Below are positions 46,681-56,999 of a DNA stretch of 64,000 nt, piece by piece. A program made the translations under genes and the position numbers. The DNA lies in assembly GCA_964017185.1 (NCBI GenBank), contig OZ024869.1, positions 59,298,761-59,362,760 of the forward strand. The letters run 5' to 3'. Position 1 is the stretch's first letter. The number at the start of each line of letters is the position of its first letter. Origin of the DNA: Rugalucina vietnamica (Eukaryota; Mollusca; Bivalvia; Lucinida; Lucinidae). The notes beneath the pieces are model-generated. The model saw only the letters and a list, made by a program, of their open reading frames with translations. It did not search any database and was not told the origin of the DNA.

Positions 46681-48116
46681 CAATTCTGTTGAAACATTAA
46701 CTGCCACTTTTAGTCAGTTTTTCATCAAATTATGTGTATTCATAACTTGCTGCTTCAGGTGCCTCCTCTGATAGTGATGGCAAGGTTAGGCACCTTTGAA
46801 AAAATCACAACAGTAATTTCATATTACTGACATTCCAAGATGGAGCCATTACTTCTGTGATTCTAAACAATTTTTATGTTTCAATGTTGATATTTGTCCT
46901 GTTAACAGTTTAATGTGTGTTTTGTGGCCATTTTTAGGAAACAGCTGTTCACTTGACTTACAGTATGTCCTCTGTGTCAGTGCCTAAGGTTTGGTTGAAA
47001 TTTTGTTTTGTTTTCTTCAACTTGGGTTTTTGGATGGAACTTTGGTTCTAATTGTGCCAGTTTTTCCCCATTGCTTAGCTTTTTGACTCATACACAGTAA
47101 CCTTAAAGCCAAATAAGGGAATGCAAAAGGAATGGCAGTGAAAAGAACTAGCTTCTGTCATCCAATAAAGGTTTATTTGTTCAATTACATTAAACACAGA
47201 TCCTAATAACTCATTAGCAACACAGTACTACATAGATAAGAACCATTGAAATTTTATACCCACATTTCAAAAGTGTAAAAACATCATGAATGTTTATACA
47301 TCTAATATCTTTGGTGACGAAGAAATAATGAGGCTGTGTCTTCAAAAGAAGTGCAAGTTATGCCTTACATTTCCGTTATTGAAATAGATACCTTGTAAAA
47401 GTCACCATTATGGTACATTTAAAGCTATCAGATTATAAAGTACAAGAAACAGAAAACAAGTTCAGTGATGTCAAATTATTATTGTACATGATATTCATAA
47501 ACTTGTAAATAAATTAAGATAATACACTTGTACTAACAATATACAATGTGCATGTATTTCCATTTCTATTTATTCTATCTATCATTTTTAAGTATTTTAT
47601 AATTGTTTACATTTATATATACATATTATGTAAAACAATCAAAATTTATGGTCAAAATGTAGATACATTTTAATCAACATCAAAATAAGCTCTTTACATG
47701 CAAATATTTTTTTCAGCTTGAAACCATATTTTAATATCCAGATTCTCTAAAATCATAACAAAACATGTCTACTCACTGCTCATCACTGTACAATAGCATC
47801 TTACAGCAAAATTTGCAACACAACTACTTTTATAAGCTTATCTCCTGGTCAACCACTCAACGAACTATATAAAATCAGTCCTGCTTCATACAAGCTATGA
47901 ATGTACCATTATAATAACACTTTAACAATGCATCTAGATCTTTGTTTTCCTTGCAATTAAATCTGTTATGTACTGTATATTTGCAAAATTCACTTTTCTC
48001 CAACATTATAGTCACCGTCTCTTTACTTCTAAAACTTCTATGAGAGTACATGTGGGGTTTTCAGTTTCTTTATAAACATTAATCAAAAGTATTGCATTTC
48101 ACCATATTTTTACAAA
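46681..48116. other. Unassigned, AT-rich, 3' UTR-like DNA
   Basis: No coding frame. The stretch 47164-48110 is AT-rich single-copy-looking DNA. On the minus strand an AATAAA is present near 47174. Together with the candidate terminal exon at 49391 this could be its 3' untranslated region, but nothing proves transcription. Confidence 0.3.
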
Positions 48117-49249
48117 TATACTCATGTCCAATGAAAACGTACCACTCCTCAGATGCTCTTAGTTGCGGGACATCAAAACCTTTGTGCACATATGATGTTT
48201 CCTTATGTTATATAGGTTGAATACAATGTTTCTACGCCAAAAGTTTATCCCCCCGCGACGGTTTGTAAGCGACGTTACGTCAGACTATAAATTACGTTTA
48301 TTCAATTTTACGTAAGCTATGACTGATCCAAAAATCCCGGAAATGATTTTCCCGTATGCGAGTAGCTCTACGAACTATTCGCCGCCTAGTCAACCATTTC
48401 ATCGCATCACAACACACGGTAAAAGCGCTCTACGCGTCACCATGCACGCCTAAAAACGCAAAGTCTTGCAAATTCGGTCACGTTCACAAACGGTTTCTTT
48501 GATACAGATATCCCAAAACAGTTTATTTTGGGAATACGAATCTTAACATATGCAAAACGTCACCGAAATCATTTTCTAGAATGACGTTCGATGACTGACG
48601 TCAATTTTAAGCTTATCTCCAGCCGCTTCTGGAAACGCTATCGAGTAAGAATTTCTGAAAATCGTTTTTGTTTGTCGAGATGAATATAAGCGTACAATAA
48701 AAGATGTACAGGTCATTTAGGTTCAACGTCTTTGCGATTTTAACGCTTTACGTTAGCCATTAAACGTCAAAATCCTAAGCCTTTATGATGTAATGGGCAA
48801 GATTCCTGGACAAAACGGCTCACATCTGTGATTTAATCGCAATTTTGCTACAGACATTTGATTGCCTTTTTAATGTCTCTGTTATTGTGCAGTGGTCAAA
48901 ATGTTGCTTATGACGTCAAGAATTCCACGTTGACGTTTTCGAAGCACACTGACTGTCGAATTCTTCATGTTTCGACGTTATGCATCTTCTAGGCGCGAGT
49001 CGATGCGTGATTGAGAATTTCTTCACATCTGGCGCATTCGAGTACAGGTTGTGTGATTTTCTTTTTGACGAATAACGTGTTGGTTGCTTTATCCTCCGAG
49101 TATCACTTATCAGACAGATTTGCGAACGTGCCATGATTTGGACAGCTTATCACAGTGCTGAAATATCAAATAGACAAACTGAAATGTTCAGTCAAAAACA
49201 TATTTCTTACACTTTTGTAGGTGGTACGTTTTCATTGGACATTAGTATA
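48117..49249. mobile_element. 1.1-kb TIR element with TA target duplication
   Basis: The inverted ends TACTCATGTCCAATGAAAAC (48119) and, read inward from 49247, TACTAATGTCCAATGAAAAC match with one difference and continue to gtaccac. TA flanks both ends. The interior is non-coding and comparatively CpG-rich (gcgacgttacgtcag and similar). The 72-codon minus frame at 48916 has no recognisable features. A Tc1/mariner-type target is suggested by TA, but the ends are not a family I can name. Confidence 0.7.
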
Positions 49250-49390
49250 TATCATGTGGTATATGTTTCAGTCATAATAAGTAACATTTTATTACTGTAA
49301 CAACTTGCATGTTAATGAAAAAATAACTTTTTTTTTCTTTGTTTTTGTTTAGGTTAAGGTTTAATGTCCCAGTATTTTTTTTTCAGTAAG

Positions 49391-49501
49391 TCAAGGTAGA
49401 ACTTCTTTCTGAGTTCTCACCCAATACTCCTCAATGATAGCACTCCTGACCTCTTCCTCTGGAGTCAGGATCCATTGGTGTATTACAGAGCCTCCACACT
49501 C
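49391..49501 (-). CDS. Candidate terminal exon of an unidentified gene
   Basis: On the minus strand an acceptor (aaatattctag) is followed by 36 codons and a TGA: ECGGSVIHQWILTP, then EEEVRSAIIEEYWVRTQ, then KEVLP. The composition (Trp, Tyr, Gly, acidic helix-like run) and balanced codon use look protein-like, unlike the surrounding DNA. The stretch is too short to appear as a long frame. I do not recognise the family. Upstream exons would lie to the right on the minus strand; a second possible exon is at 62564-62660. If real, the 3' UTR runs left and contains the TIR element at 48117-49249. Confidence 0.35.
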   Translation of the reverse strand, partial: ECGGSVIHQWILTPEEEVRSAIIEEYWVRTQKEVLP

Positions 49502-49641
49502 CTAGAATATTTAGTGAATCAATAGCAATGAGGATACAAGACATCAATAACTATTTTACACAGAACTACTTTCAAGTACCAATTAAATAAATGACTTAAA
49601 TGATCAGAACTGAATGTTACATGTTACAAGTAAAACAACAA

Positions 49642-49642
<1 letters not shown>

Positions 49643-49674
<32 letters not shown>
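49643..49674. repeat. Poly-A run
   Basis: Thirty-two A's after an acaacaac stretch. It may be the tail of a retroposon too decayed to identify, or slippage. Confidence 0.9.
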
Positions 49675-49676
<2 letters not shown>

Positions 49677-49789
49677 TAGCAACCCCAAAGATTAACTAAA
49701 CCACCTGATTGGATTTCTTAAGTGGGGTTACACGTTTTGCATTCAAATGACATGGAGTCTCAATTCTTCTGTCATTATGTTAACTTAGA

Positions 49790-50560
49790 GATTTTAATAT
49801 AAATAGATATTAGTCTGAATCAAGCAACGATTGTAGAAGCTAATCTTGGTAAGCAAAAATATCAAGCTCATTACAAATAGTCCGGCAGAAAATAAATTTG
49901 ACCTGGAATTAAGTTCTAAAGTTTTTTTCTTTACTGAATCACGTTCAGTAGACATTGCCTTTAAAGAATCTGGATGATGCCACCTTGGCATCATTAAGCA
50001 TTTTTGTATTTTCAAGATGGCGTTTAAGATGGCGGCCAGAATATAAAATAATCTTTAATACGGGTCTCTTATTGTTTTAATCTGGCAAACCTGTGGTTAT
50101 TTCAGTGCCAAATGATGAATAAGTATCAGTTTTGTGTACGTATGTACATTCTTCAAGATAGGATACAAGATGGCTGTCAGCTTTCATATAAAACACTGTA
50201 TAGATGAAGTAAGTCAAGGTTTTTTCATGTGTTTGGCTTTACTTTCAAGTTTTGATTCATACAACTATCACTTACACTTTCAGAACCATTGCTCAAGCTA
50301 GTTTGCCTTATCAAGTTGCAGTGATTTAGAAATTCAAGATGGCATTCAAGAAGGTAGCCATGATTTCTTGCGCAAAACGAGTTTGACCTAGAATTGAGTT
50401 TTAACATTCTCTCGTACTGAATACACTTAGCACTTAAAAGTCATTACTCTAGACATTTTGCCTTATCAGATAAAGGATAATAGAGCAAGTTCGTATTTCA
50501 ATATTGTGTATTTCAAGATGGTGGAAGGATGGTTGGAAAGATAGTGAGCGTTGATTAAGA
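49790..50560 (-). repeat. Diverged tandem repeat with aagatggc motifs
   Basis: About four units of roughly 180-200 bp carry tttgacctggaattaagttc, tttactgaatcacgttcagt, tgatgccaccttggcatcat and tcaagatggcgtttaagatg. The same family lies in opposite orientation at 53590-53935. The small minus frames here are not genes. Confidence 0.65.
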
Positions 50561-50867
50561 TCTCAAGATCTCAAACTAGGTACAAAACAATGAAACGGTT
50601 TGAAAGCAAATAGCATGCAAGCTTTAATGAGGAAATTAAGATGTAGAAACTCAAGCAGCAGTATAAATGATCTTACAGTTGGTATTAATGAAGCAAAAGC
50701 TACCATTTTAATTAACACTAGAGTGATTGGACAACAGGCAAGGTCATATGACATAGGCATAAACACATTAGCACACTAGTTTGCACTTGTAACAACCTCG
50801 ATATTTGCAAATACATATACAGGAGATATTCAAAGCAAAACGAAGACAATATCACAACCAAAAGTAT

Positions 50868-51217
50868 ATGTTTTTGTTTTGTTTTCTTGTTACTCCCATC
50901 AATCAAGTTCTGATTATTCTTGGGAGGTGTACATTGTACACCCCGGTGTGTTTTGCAGGATGAGCCTACATGCATGAGGATAGAACCTGTGTAGGGATCT
51001 TTAACCTGCACAGGGGATGACTGTCCCTGCACAGGGGGCCTCCAGTTAACGTACTGATCCGAAGGACGGCGCACTGTATCATGTCATTCCTGCAAATGAT
51101 ACGAAGGGAAGCGTGTTCGGACCAACAAATTTTCCTCGCCGCCGGCGGGGATCGAACCCGAGACCTCTAGCACAAGAAGCCAGTGCGCTAACCACTCGGC
51201 TACCTCGCTTCCGTGGG
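50868..51217 (-). mobile_element. tRNA-derived SINE with conserved core
   Basis: On the minus strand the head has ggtagccgagtggttagcgc (A box) and tctcgggttcgatccccg (B box). The body contains gccgtccttcggatcagtac and caggttaaagatccctacac, a core shared by many invertebrate SINEs. The 3' end is A-rich (aagaaaacaaaacaaaaac near 50870-50890). The 84-codon frames on both strands at 51079-51367 are artefacts of it. Confidence 0.75.
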
Positions 51218-51532
51218 TCAAATAAAAAGAAAATCATTTGTTCTATATCAGATGACTCGATCTGCCGTTTTATATACTGGGCTAATAATGATCCGTCAAA
51301 GTACAATGTGGACAATTTCCAAACTAACCCCAAAGTGAATGATGTTTGCCTGGTATTTGATAGATAAAAAATTCCAGCACAAAAATGTCACAAGACATGA
51401 TATTATTGTTCCGACAAAGTGTTGTACAGACAGTGATAGAAAACCAACTGTAGCTGATTAAACTTATTAGTAAATTAGTGTAGCAGACAATCAGAATTCT
51501 AAGTTGATAGTTTAAAAGGGAGAAGATGACAT

Positions 51533-52067
51533 GTGCTTTCAAAAGTTTGCAAGATTATTGTCATTGAAAGAAGTTATACGAAAAGCACCGATGAAGAAGG
51601 GGGCACCCGTATGCAGCAAATGGTGTTGGCAGCACTTGAAAATCAGAAAATGATTTCAGCCACTATAGATGTCACAGATGCATTTGTACTATTATGTTTG
51701 CAGTACCTGACTCACAGGCTAAGCATTGTTGTGATAAAGTCATCACCATTGAAAGAGAGGTCTGCCATGATTGATGTAGAGAAACAATAGGGAATAATAA
51801 AGCTATTGCTCCTTATCTGATTTAATTTTTGTGCATGTCCTTTCGGGATGCGACACAATCAGCTACTGTTATGTCATTGGTACATGTAATGGCATTGTGA
51901 TCAAGGTATTGCAGGATGGTTATTTACTTCCGATTCTGGGTGACACTGATGTCACATTATTATTACTTTTATGGTTCAAGAATAGGCCATGTGCCGCAGT
52001 TGCTGCTGAGCAGGACTTGGTTGTACAATCTTCGTTCTTGCCAAGACAACAATGTATGCATAAGTGA
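51533..52067 (+). pseudogene. Decayed copy of a repeat-associated 'EADTRM/GCDT' protein
   Basis: Two frames carry diverged versions of conserved blocks from a widespread, transposon-associated animal protein family of unknown function. DEEGGTRMQQMVLAAL corresponds to the usual 'EEADTRM' block, ATIDVTDAFVLLCLQYL to the 'DTDVxVL' block, and HVLSGCDTISYCYVIGT to the 'LTGCDTxSxxxGxGK' block. A stop at 51788-51790 and loss of the key residues (EEAD, DTDV, GxGK) show that it is dead. The assignment rests on remembered motifs and is moderate. Confidence 0.4.
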
Positions 52068-53589
52068 ACAGACAGTTGTGTTTTAAAAATGTTCTCGTAC
52101 ATGCGATTTGAACATTTATCTTTCCAACCATTATGTTGGTCTAAACAATCACAATAAAGCTAGTTTTACCTTTTTCCTTCTTCATGACTGGAAGACACAT
52201 AGTGGTGCTTTACATTGTGTAAAATTGTGTTTTGTATGATACATATTTGTTTGGTTTGCTTGTATTGTGGTTTAACAATCCATTAAATAAACAATCAGTC
52301 ATGTTGAGATGGAGCTTATATTTCTTTGGTATGAACCAGTACTATTATAACCAGCACCATGGAAAGGTTACCATGTCATGCACAACTATGTGGTGGCGGG
52401 CTCAGACACCAACCTCTCAATTCAGAGTATGACACTCTACCATAGGCTACTGTGTCGTCTAACAAACCTATGTGATTCTTGCGTAGCTTAATATATATGG
52501 GCCAAGATCTGACAAGAGTGGTCTTATGTCCTAAAAATTCAAAATTAATATATATAAATATATATAAATAACAATGTGAAGGACCAGGTTAAGCTGAGTA
52601 TTTCCTATAAGTTTGAAGACATTATCTCCATAAATATATGAGAATCAAAAGGTGTGTAGCTGTTGCAATCTAAACATGACGCAATGAAAAATATTGATGG
52701 CGTTTTGACATTGATAATGTTAACGTCTTTGTACCATTGTACTGACTGAAATTCTCAAATTTGTATGTGTTCCTTGAAGTTCAACACCTATACCACTGTT
52801 CAGATTATGACACAGGCACAAATTCACACACAATTTGATACAACAAAGAGCGTACCTCTTTTAAATGAGGGTATTCCTTATAGCGCAATGGTTGCCATGA
52901 CAATATGCATGATACTTATTTCTTTGTTTCATAAGATATTATATGTGTCTTGGATTGTTTTACAATATTAAAACAGTTTGGCATAAATATCAGAGCATGC
53001 CAAATATTTCAAATTTATTTGTTTTTTAAATTTTAATAGTATGCAATGTACTTTACTGCCCAGACCCCTTTTGTCTGATCCGCGATCATATATGAGCTAC
53101 TACTTGGCGAAATTTACGCAAACATCTAAGCTCTTAGCACTGAATGGATTATGGCCAAAATTAGACTGGACTGACATGATACACAAATGGATGACAAGTA
53201 TATAGTGCAGGTTGCCAAAGAAATGAAGTATTGCACAGGGAAAACAAGCGTAAAAATACATAAAATACAGTATTGAGATGTTTTGACTACCATCTTGGAT
53301 GCCATCCTGCATATTGTAATAAGTTAATTGGTGAAAAAAACATGCCTCCATTTCTTAAAATGTTGTGCCTTACACAAAATGTTTCAATTAGCACAACATT
53401 TCAAATGTGAACATGTAAAATTGTGTTTTTGTGCTTCGAATCATGGCCGCCATCTTGGGTGCCATCTTAGTTTCTTAAAGCTACAAATTTTATGACTTGT
53501 TATGTAATGTTATGTTTCATAACTTCTTTATCCTTGTCTTACTCAAGACCAAACCAATAAATCGAATCATAGATTTGTCCCTTATATGT
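52068..53589. other. Unassigned DNA
   Basis: No gene seen. Around 53275-53470 there are phrases of the 'ccatcttggatgccatc' family that grade into the next repeat block. Confidence 0.5.
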
Positions 53590-53935
53590 TAAAATATTGA
53601 CTTTTGCTTCCATTTTGGATACTATCTTGAATATATCAAAATGATCAATGATGCCAAAGTGGTATCACTTGGATTCTTCAAGGGCTAGGTCTGCTTAACA
53701 AGATTCAGTAAAGAAAAACACTTTAGACCTTAATTCCAGGTCCTCTCAGATGCAAAATATTGACTTTATCTATTTCTGGATTCCATCTTGGATACCATCT
53801 TGAATATATCAAAATGCTCAATGATGCCAAAGTGGCATCACTTGGATTCTTCAAGGGCAAGGTCTGCTAAACAAGATTCAGTAAAGAAAAAAACTTTAGA
53901 ACTCAATTCCAGGTCCTCTCTGAATTCAGCTCTTT
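53590..53935 (+). repeat. Two tandem units of the aagatggc family
   Basis: About 53620-53755 and 53785-53930 are near copies: atatatcaaaatgatcaatg, atgccaaagtggYatcactt, ttcttcaagggc, aagattcagtaaagaaaaa, aattccaggtcctctc. They are reverse complements of units at 49860-50010. The 65-codon frame at 53788 is not a gene. Confidence 0.75.
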
Positions 53936-54024
53936 TCTACCGGACTAAAATTCAGCTTTGCAGCTGTTTGATTGCGAAGGTGTAATTATATACAAATAAC
54001 ATTATTAGTTTTCTCAGGAATGGG

Positions 54025-54679
54025 TCATGTTTTCGCACTGATTTCTTTTATACTTTGTTCATCTTCTGCATCACAGCATTTGAATATCTGTTTGTCTAAG
54101 GCACAATATATAAGTTTATGATCAGAGCAATAAGCCTCAATTACATCACAAAACCCTTCAGAATTTGAAAAAATCAAATCTAGCATTGATACAGAGTCAG
54201 TTGTACATTGTTTGATTTGCTGCATACACCCAAATAATGTTTCCACAAAATCCACAAACCTTGTACTGGCACCATCTACCTGTATGTTGAAGTCACCTAA
54301 TATGACTAATCAACAACTGGCCTGAGATGACAGTGAATATCCTTTCTAAAATCAGCCTGCGAACTTTTGGGGTATTTGTACAATATAACAACTTGAACAC
54401 AACTTCTTTGAGCGTTGAATATGTCAGCCGATATGAATTCAAATGACTTACATTGCATTTTCACGACTTTCTGAAGTACTCCTTTACATACAATGCAAGT
54501 CCATGATATGGTCTGTTGTTTGCCTCTTTTACTGTATCATCAAGCCTAACAAGTCTGAACAGCTTCAGGGCAAAATGTACATTTTCATCCCTACTACATA
54601 ACCTTGTTTCAGCAAATCCAATGATATCTGCTGCCAATACATTTGGTTCAGATTGAACATCCTTATAATGTTTATGCAA
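54025..54679 (-). pseudogene. EEP (AP-endonuclease-like) nuclease domain
   Basis: The first block (54461-54679) has VLAADIIGFAETRLC, the 'ETxL' metal-binding region, and RPYHGLALYVKEYF. A frameshifted GDFN catalytic box lies at 54286-54297. The last block (54025-54255) has VSMLDLIFSN and CSDHKLIYC, the 'LD..F' and 'SDH' boxes. The order is that of exonuclease-endonuclease-phosphatase nucleases. In Helentrons this domain follows the helicase. Stops and frame changes near 54300 and 54460 break it. Confidence 0.7.
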
Positions 54680-56735
54680 GGCTCAAGCATTATTGCGATT
54701 TTGTTTTTGTCTGAACCAATTTTATACAGCGGAACATAACATAGTTCTAAGGTAGCATCTGTGCGTAGCCTTTTCATTTCTATATTCACATCATCATCTA
54801 ATGCCATAGCAGCTTCATTCATATTCAGTATATATAAATCTTCAAGCTTTTTCACTCTACTAAACGCAACATAGTGAATGTGTGGTATTTTCCTTGTCTC
54901 TTTCTGGGACAAATCAACAACAACCTTGTCAACTGTTGCACCTTCAGCTTTGTAGATTGTTTTACCTGAAGCTGGTGTCACTGGAAATTGGCTTCTCTGA
55001 AATGTTTTGTAGTTATGTATAAATGTTCGCTGTGTTTCAAATACAGGTGTCCAGTCTGCATGAAAATTTCCTGTTTTTCTCACGTGTTGCTCTACCAACC
55101 CGAGGGTCATCAAACAATACCCAAATAATGCTAGGACGGTCTGTTCCTTCCATCCACCTGAAGTCAATGTGTTTTACCACACCAGTAGCATAGTTGGTTA
55201 AACCGTCTTCTACATCTACATTTGCTGTATGAACAACAATCATTCCAACAACTACCGTCAATGATTTCTTTAGCTGGCCTGTTTGTCCATAGTCCTTTGC
55301 GAGCTTATCAATCAAGGACTGGTGCCTGTTGGCACCTGTTTGCTGAGACAACACTGTCATGGCATGATATCACATACTTTTCTCCTGGCAACTGACTCAA
55401 AATAGTGCCATTGTGTTGGTCTACATAATAATTCTGTGCAAACAAATGAAGAGCATCTTTTAGATAGTCACCAGTTTCACGGTCAACAACACGTGTCTGC
55501 AGCTTTTGTTTGTCTTCTTCTGTCATTTCATTCAATCGAAGTCTGTGCGAATGCTAGATCGTCTTTCTGTCTCATGATATCAACCAATTCATACATTGTA
55601 AAGAGCTCTTTCCATAAGTTCCTTCCCAGTGAAGATGCTCCTTTTTTCAAATCAAGACTTATCAAGTAATCACCCACTGGCTTAAGCTGGTAAAGATCCC
55701 CAACAGCGATAACACTTAAACCACCAAAAACTTCTTTTGTTCCCATCAGCTGCTGTAAGCGAGTGTCAATAAAGCTTAGTGTCATGTTGCCTACCATTGA
55801 TATTTCATCAATAATGATAACTTTCAGATGTCTGTATTTAATTCTGAATGTATTTAACTCATCAGCTGAAAGATGATTGCTTCCCTTTTGATACATTTTC
55901 CTGTGGAATGCAGAGTAAATGGTTTGGCCACGAATATTAAAAGCAGCAAAGCCCATGTATGCACACAGCAGAATTCTCTTATCATCTGGATTTTCTCCAT
56001 CTTTCAAATTCAAAATCCTGAACAGACTTTGGTAAAGTGCTCGAATCACTACTGATTTACCAACACCTGCCCCTACTGTTAGAAAAGCATAGACCGGTTC
56101 ATCTTTACATTTGATCCAGTGAACAATATGGTTAAAGAATTCTCTTTGTCTCAAATTAAGACTTCTGAGTAGTTGTAAGTATTCACCTTCTGGTAATAAA
56201 ATGCCACTAGTTTCTACTGGGGGCACTGAGCAAGTTGACTGTAGTTCAATGCCAATATCATAATGTCTCTGCTCCACAACTCTGCTTGGGTTAAAACAAA
56301 CAAATTTTTCCGATTCTGTTTGCCCTTCTTCATCTGTCTCTCTATTTTCTTGCTCTGCATTTGGTGCAATTTGATCATAATCTCTTTCCTCATTTTCCAT
56401 CATTTGTCTTGCAACTTCAAGCTCTTCAGCATGATGCTCATATTCATTTCTCTTGGGCACCAAAGATGTCTGCACAGATTTATAACGAGCTTCATATGTA
56501 CCAAAAGAACCCATCAAATCCTTCTGTTCATTTCGCCAAGGAACAAAAAGCATAAGCTGCTCTCTAAAGTAATTTTCTGGATCCCTTTTTTTGTTGTGTC
56601 TAACATACCTTATTATTCTTGGTACTTTTCTTTTCTTGTATTTTGTGCCATTTTTGGCTTCGAACAGCAGGTCTGCATTTTGACTGTTATCGTCATCAAA
56701 GCTGTCATCACTTTCATCACCAGATGTATTGACTT
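54680..56735 (-). pseudogene. PIF1-type helicase domain
   Basis: The main open block (55528-56553, with an in-frame extension to about 56735) begins with the linker FREQLMLFVPWRNEQKDL. It contains Walker A (VGAGVGKSVV, where the family usually has GxGKS), Walker B (VIIIDEISM) and motif III (AVGDLYQLKPV). After frameshifts near 55530, 55350 and 55100 the later motifs follow: KKSLTVVVGM, TIYKAEGATVDK (motif V) and YVAFSRVKKLEDLYIL (motif VI). Helitron helicase is a 5'-3' SF1B enzyme that unwinds the donor strand. The 169-codon plus-strand frame at 56263 is antisense to this. Confidence 0.85.
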
Positions 56736-56999
56736 AACCGTCATCATCATTAGTGTCATCAACTTTCTTTGAAAACTGATTTCCTTTTGAATAAATAATG
56801 TCAACTTTAGAGACATAATCAGCTAAACAAAATATCCCAAGCTGCCTGGGTCTTTTAGATTACCTCTGTATTACATTTTCAGATTCTACATCTGTGGATT
56901 CTGCAGGAAGTTCACCAAGAGCAGCTTTTGGCTTCAACAGAAAGATTCTTTCTTCTGGTATAGATGTGTTGATGAAAACAATATCCCTTGTGCATTTTG

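Noticed and set aside
56263-56772. 169-codon plus-strand frame rich in hydrophobic residues
   Set aside because: It is antisense to the helicase and its linker.
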